From contig CAJTVQ010000055.1 of the NCBI GenBank assembly GCA_910579935.1, positions 1 through 24,977 of the forward strand: 24,977 nt of DNA, given 5' to 3'. A program made the translations under genes and the position numbers. The notes under the pieces are model-generated. The model did not search any database, was not told the DNA's origin, and worked only from the letters and a program-made list of their open reading frames with translations. The stretch comes from an uncultured Lachnospiraceae bacterium. GTDB taxonomy: Bacteria; Bacillota; Clostridia; Lachnospirales; Lachnospiraceae. Positions 23,935-24,977 of this stretch are shown here, one piece after another. The first letter of the stretch is position 1. Each line of letters starts with the position of its first letter.

Positions 23935-24571
23935 GCCGTTTACTTTCCTTTTTCTTCCGCACTCCGTTTTCTAAAAAATGTTTCTCATCAAGCGTCAGCG
24001 GCAGACTGTTTTCCTTCCGGTATGCAAGCACAGCACCATAGAGTTTTCGTATCTTTTTCAATGCTGTTTCACGGATGCCCCGGATGTTCCGGTCTGTCTG
24101 CCCGATGCTCTCTGCATACTCTGTAGCGGAATCATCACGCAGGAACAGGTAATAGAGCATATTTTTGAGGTGCGGCTTTAGTTCCTTTAATATTTCCGAT
24201 AAATCCGCATCTGTGACAAGTTCATGTATCGTTTCCGGGCTGTCAAATATGAAATCAAGAAAATCACCTGCAAGCAGGAGCCTTCTTAAAACCATATCAT
24301 AAGACGGTCTATCGAATAAATGCAGTTCATCTGCGCCCCATTCCAGAGGAACAGTGGAGCGTCCTATCTCATGGTCTCTTTCTCTCCGTTCCCTGTTTTC
24401 GTCCAGTTTATCCCACCAGTACAGTACGTTTTCAAAGTCCTCCACTGTCCTTGCGCTTTCCTCAATGCGCCGGATTGCAAGGGCACGGGCTTCACGGTGG
24501 AGCATATCCCCGTCCGCTTCTGTTATAAAACTTTGCTCCCTGAATGTTGGGAGTTCGGTGTATTTTGGCAT
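23924..24571 (-). CDS. Sigma-70-like protein of the mobile element
   Basis: A 215-residue protein. The C-terminal third (ILKELKPHLKNMLYYLFLR, then SATEYAESIGQTDRNIRGIR, ALKKIRKLYGAVL; ~128-183) has the layout of a sigma region 4 helix-turn-helix. The N-terminal ~110 residues are acidic and helical and do not show an obvious region 2 with its Trp/aromatic promoter-melting motif, so this could be a sigma-like regulator and not a full sigma factor. Such proteins are common in Tn916/Tn1549-type elements and may drive the element's own genes. The ATG follows AAAGGA about eleven bases upstream, and it has its own promoter. It is first in the minus-strand cargo set. Confidence 0.7.
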   Translation of the reverse strand: MPKYTELPTFREQSFITEADGDMLHREARALAIRRIEESARTVEDFENVLYWWDKLDENRERRERDHEIGRSTVPLEWGADELHLFDRPSYDMVLRRLLLAGDFLDFIFDSPETIHELVTDADLSEILKELKPHLKNMLYYLFLRDDSATEYAESIGQTDRNIRGIRETALKKIRKLYGAVLAYRKENSLPLTLDEKHFLENGVRKKKESKRLDR

Positions 24572-24592
24572 TTATAATCAGTCCTTTTCAAA

Positions 24593-24621
24593 AATATAAA
24601 AAAGTGTAGCAGTTTTTTCAA
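24593..24621 (-). promoter_or_regulatory. Promoter of the sigma-like gene
   Basis: Minus strand: -35 TTGAAA (24616-24621), 17-bp spacer, -10 TATATT (24593-24598). It is divergent from the leader ORF and TnpW-like gene to the right. Confidence 0.65.
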
Positions 24622-24714
24622 AAACACTTCCGTTTTTATAGCTGTTTTTCTCCTATTAGTGAAAGAGTAATCTTTTTCAAAATAAAATCAGTTACAAATA
24701 GAAGGGAGGGCGGC

Positions 24715-24843
24715 TTGTGGAGTACGGATAAAATAAAAATTCGGTTACTAAGTACGGAAGTCAGGGAGCTTAACAGTTTCCCGAACAATTATAAGGGATA
24801 TGCGCTCGGTGCGCAAGAAAGGATTGTATGGCAGAAACATTAA
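24715..24843 (+). CDS. Possible 42-codon leader peptide
   Basis: A TTG-started frame preceded by GGGAGGG (24704-24710). It encodes WSTDKIKIRLLSTEVRELN then FPNNYKGYALGAQERIVWQKH and stops 16 bases inside the next gene, so translation of the two may be coupled. It is unsupported by any family I know. Its importance lies in its position ahead of the hairpin in the TnpW-like gene. Confidence 0.35.
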   Translation: MWSTDKIKIRLLSTEVRELNSFPNNYKGYALGAQERIVWQKH

Positions 24844-24977
24844 AAGTGAATAATGATGTAGCAGAATCCAGCCCTGTTCCGGCTGGATTTTTTTACAGAA
24901 GAATCGGCGGGACACTTTTCAGGGTCAGGGTATATACGGGTTCGGGATATGCCGACACGCTGGATGAAAAAATTCCC
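24828..24977 (+). CDS. tnpW: TnpW-like transposon protein (cut by window end)
   Basis: The first 50 codons only. The N-terminus MAETLKVNNDVAESSPVPAG leads into FFYRRIGGTLFRVRVYTGSG and DTLDEKIP, matching the R-R-I-G-x-T-x-x-x-V-x-V pattern and D-E-K-I ending I associate with TnpW-type small proteins of Tn4451-like elements (normally ~60-70 residues). AAAGGA is five bases before the ATG. Codons 13-23 coincide with a perfect terminator-like hairpin. The function is not established. Confidence 0.6.
   Translation, partial: MAETLKVNNDVAESSPVPAGFFYRRIGGTLFRVRVYTGSGYADTLDEKIP
24865..24894 (+). terminator. Terminator-like hairpin inside the TnpW-like coding region
   Basis: Perfect 9-bp stem AATCCAGCC/GGCTGGATT with a 7-nt loop and seven consecutive T residues (24888-24894). 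It meets the textbook form of an intrinsic terminator while lying within codons 13-23 of the gene. Ribosomes translating the leader and the gene would disrupt it, so it could act as an attenuator. Confidence 0.7.

Larger units (their letters stand above)
21612..24977. mobile_element. Left part of a Tn4451/Tn1549-like integrated element
   Basis: Evidence for an insertion: the CBS gene is cut off, and beyond it come tnpV, an 80-bp perfect-arm cruciform, a sigma-like protein and other typical accessory genes of clostridial conjugative or mobilizable elements, and a TnpW-like gene at the right edge. Gene content changes from housekeeping to accessory exactly here. No recombinase, relaxase or resistance gene is inside the window, so size and class are open. 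The first 200 bp (21620-21818) contain only decayed short frames, such as one encoding NTTYAAGSFVVNGN at 21677-21751. The left boundary is estimated to about 10 bp; the right boundary is outside. Confidence 0.7.

Overview
The window looks like chromosome of a gut-type Lachnospiraceae (Bacillota, Clostridia). The evidence is an N-terminal segment typical of the DUF5717 family, a 4Fe-4S-type PurF, strong AGGAGG ribosome sites, consensus sigma-A promoters, and neighbours such as a YtrA-type GntR regulator with its ABC exporter. The right end (from about 21.6 kb) is the edge of an integrated mobile element of the Tn4451/Tn1549 kind. No tRNA, rRNA or CRISPR array was seen.

Layout. (1) 242-3814: a very large DUF5717-like protein of unknown role with its own extended -10 promoter. 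(2) 3.9-9.3 kb: a purine cluster, purC-purF-purB, followed by a second PurF-like protein. That protein keeps the phosphoribosyltransferase loop and the four Fe-S cysteines but has lost the glutaminase nucleophile and its partner residues. (3) 9.4-10.5 kb: an O-acetyltransferase of the CatB/Vat left-handed beta-helix type with an extra C-terminal domain, closed by a terminator. (4) 10.7-16.7 kb: a maltodextrin-type operon made of binding lipoprotein, two permeases, 4-alpha-glucanotransferase (malQ) and a LacI-family regulator. It has no ATPase gene of its own. Its leader carries a regular array in which CG recurs every 6 bp eleven times, immediately downstream of the promoter. (5) 16.7-18.4 kb: a possibly structured leader and an acidic/basic coiled-coil protein of unknown function, convergent with a CYTH-domain protein. 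(6) 18.6-20.7 kb: a GntR (YtrA-type) regulator plus ABC ATPase plus permease, with a 61-bp operator that is a perfect 27-bp inverted repeat overlapping the promoter. (7) 20.9-21.6 kb: a DJ-1/PfpI protein and a CBS-domain gene cut off after its first CBS half by the mobile element.

The mobile element (about 21.61 kb to the window end) carries tnpV, an 80-bp cruciform, a minus-strand cargo set (sigma-like protein; zinc-ribbon protein; protein resembling LPD3), and at the right edge a small leader ORF overlapping a TnpW-like gene that has a terminator-like hairpin inside its coding region. The recombinase and the rest of the CBS gene are predicted to lie beyond the right edge.

Working together: the pur genes make IMP and AMP precursors. 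The sugar operon imports malto-oligosaccharides and processes them with MalQ under its own LacI-type regulator. The GntR operon is probably self-regulated.
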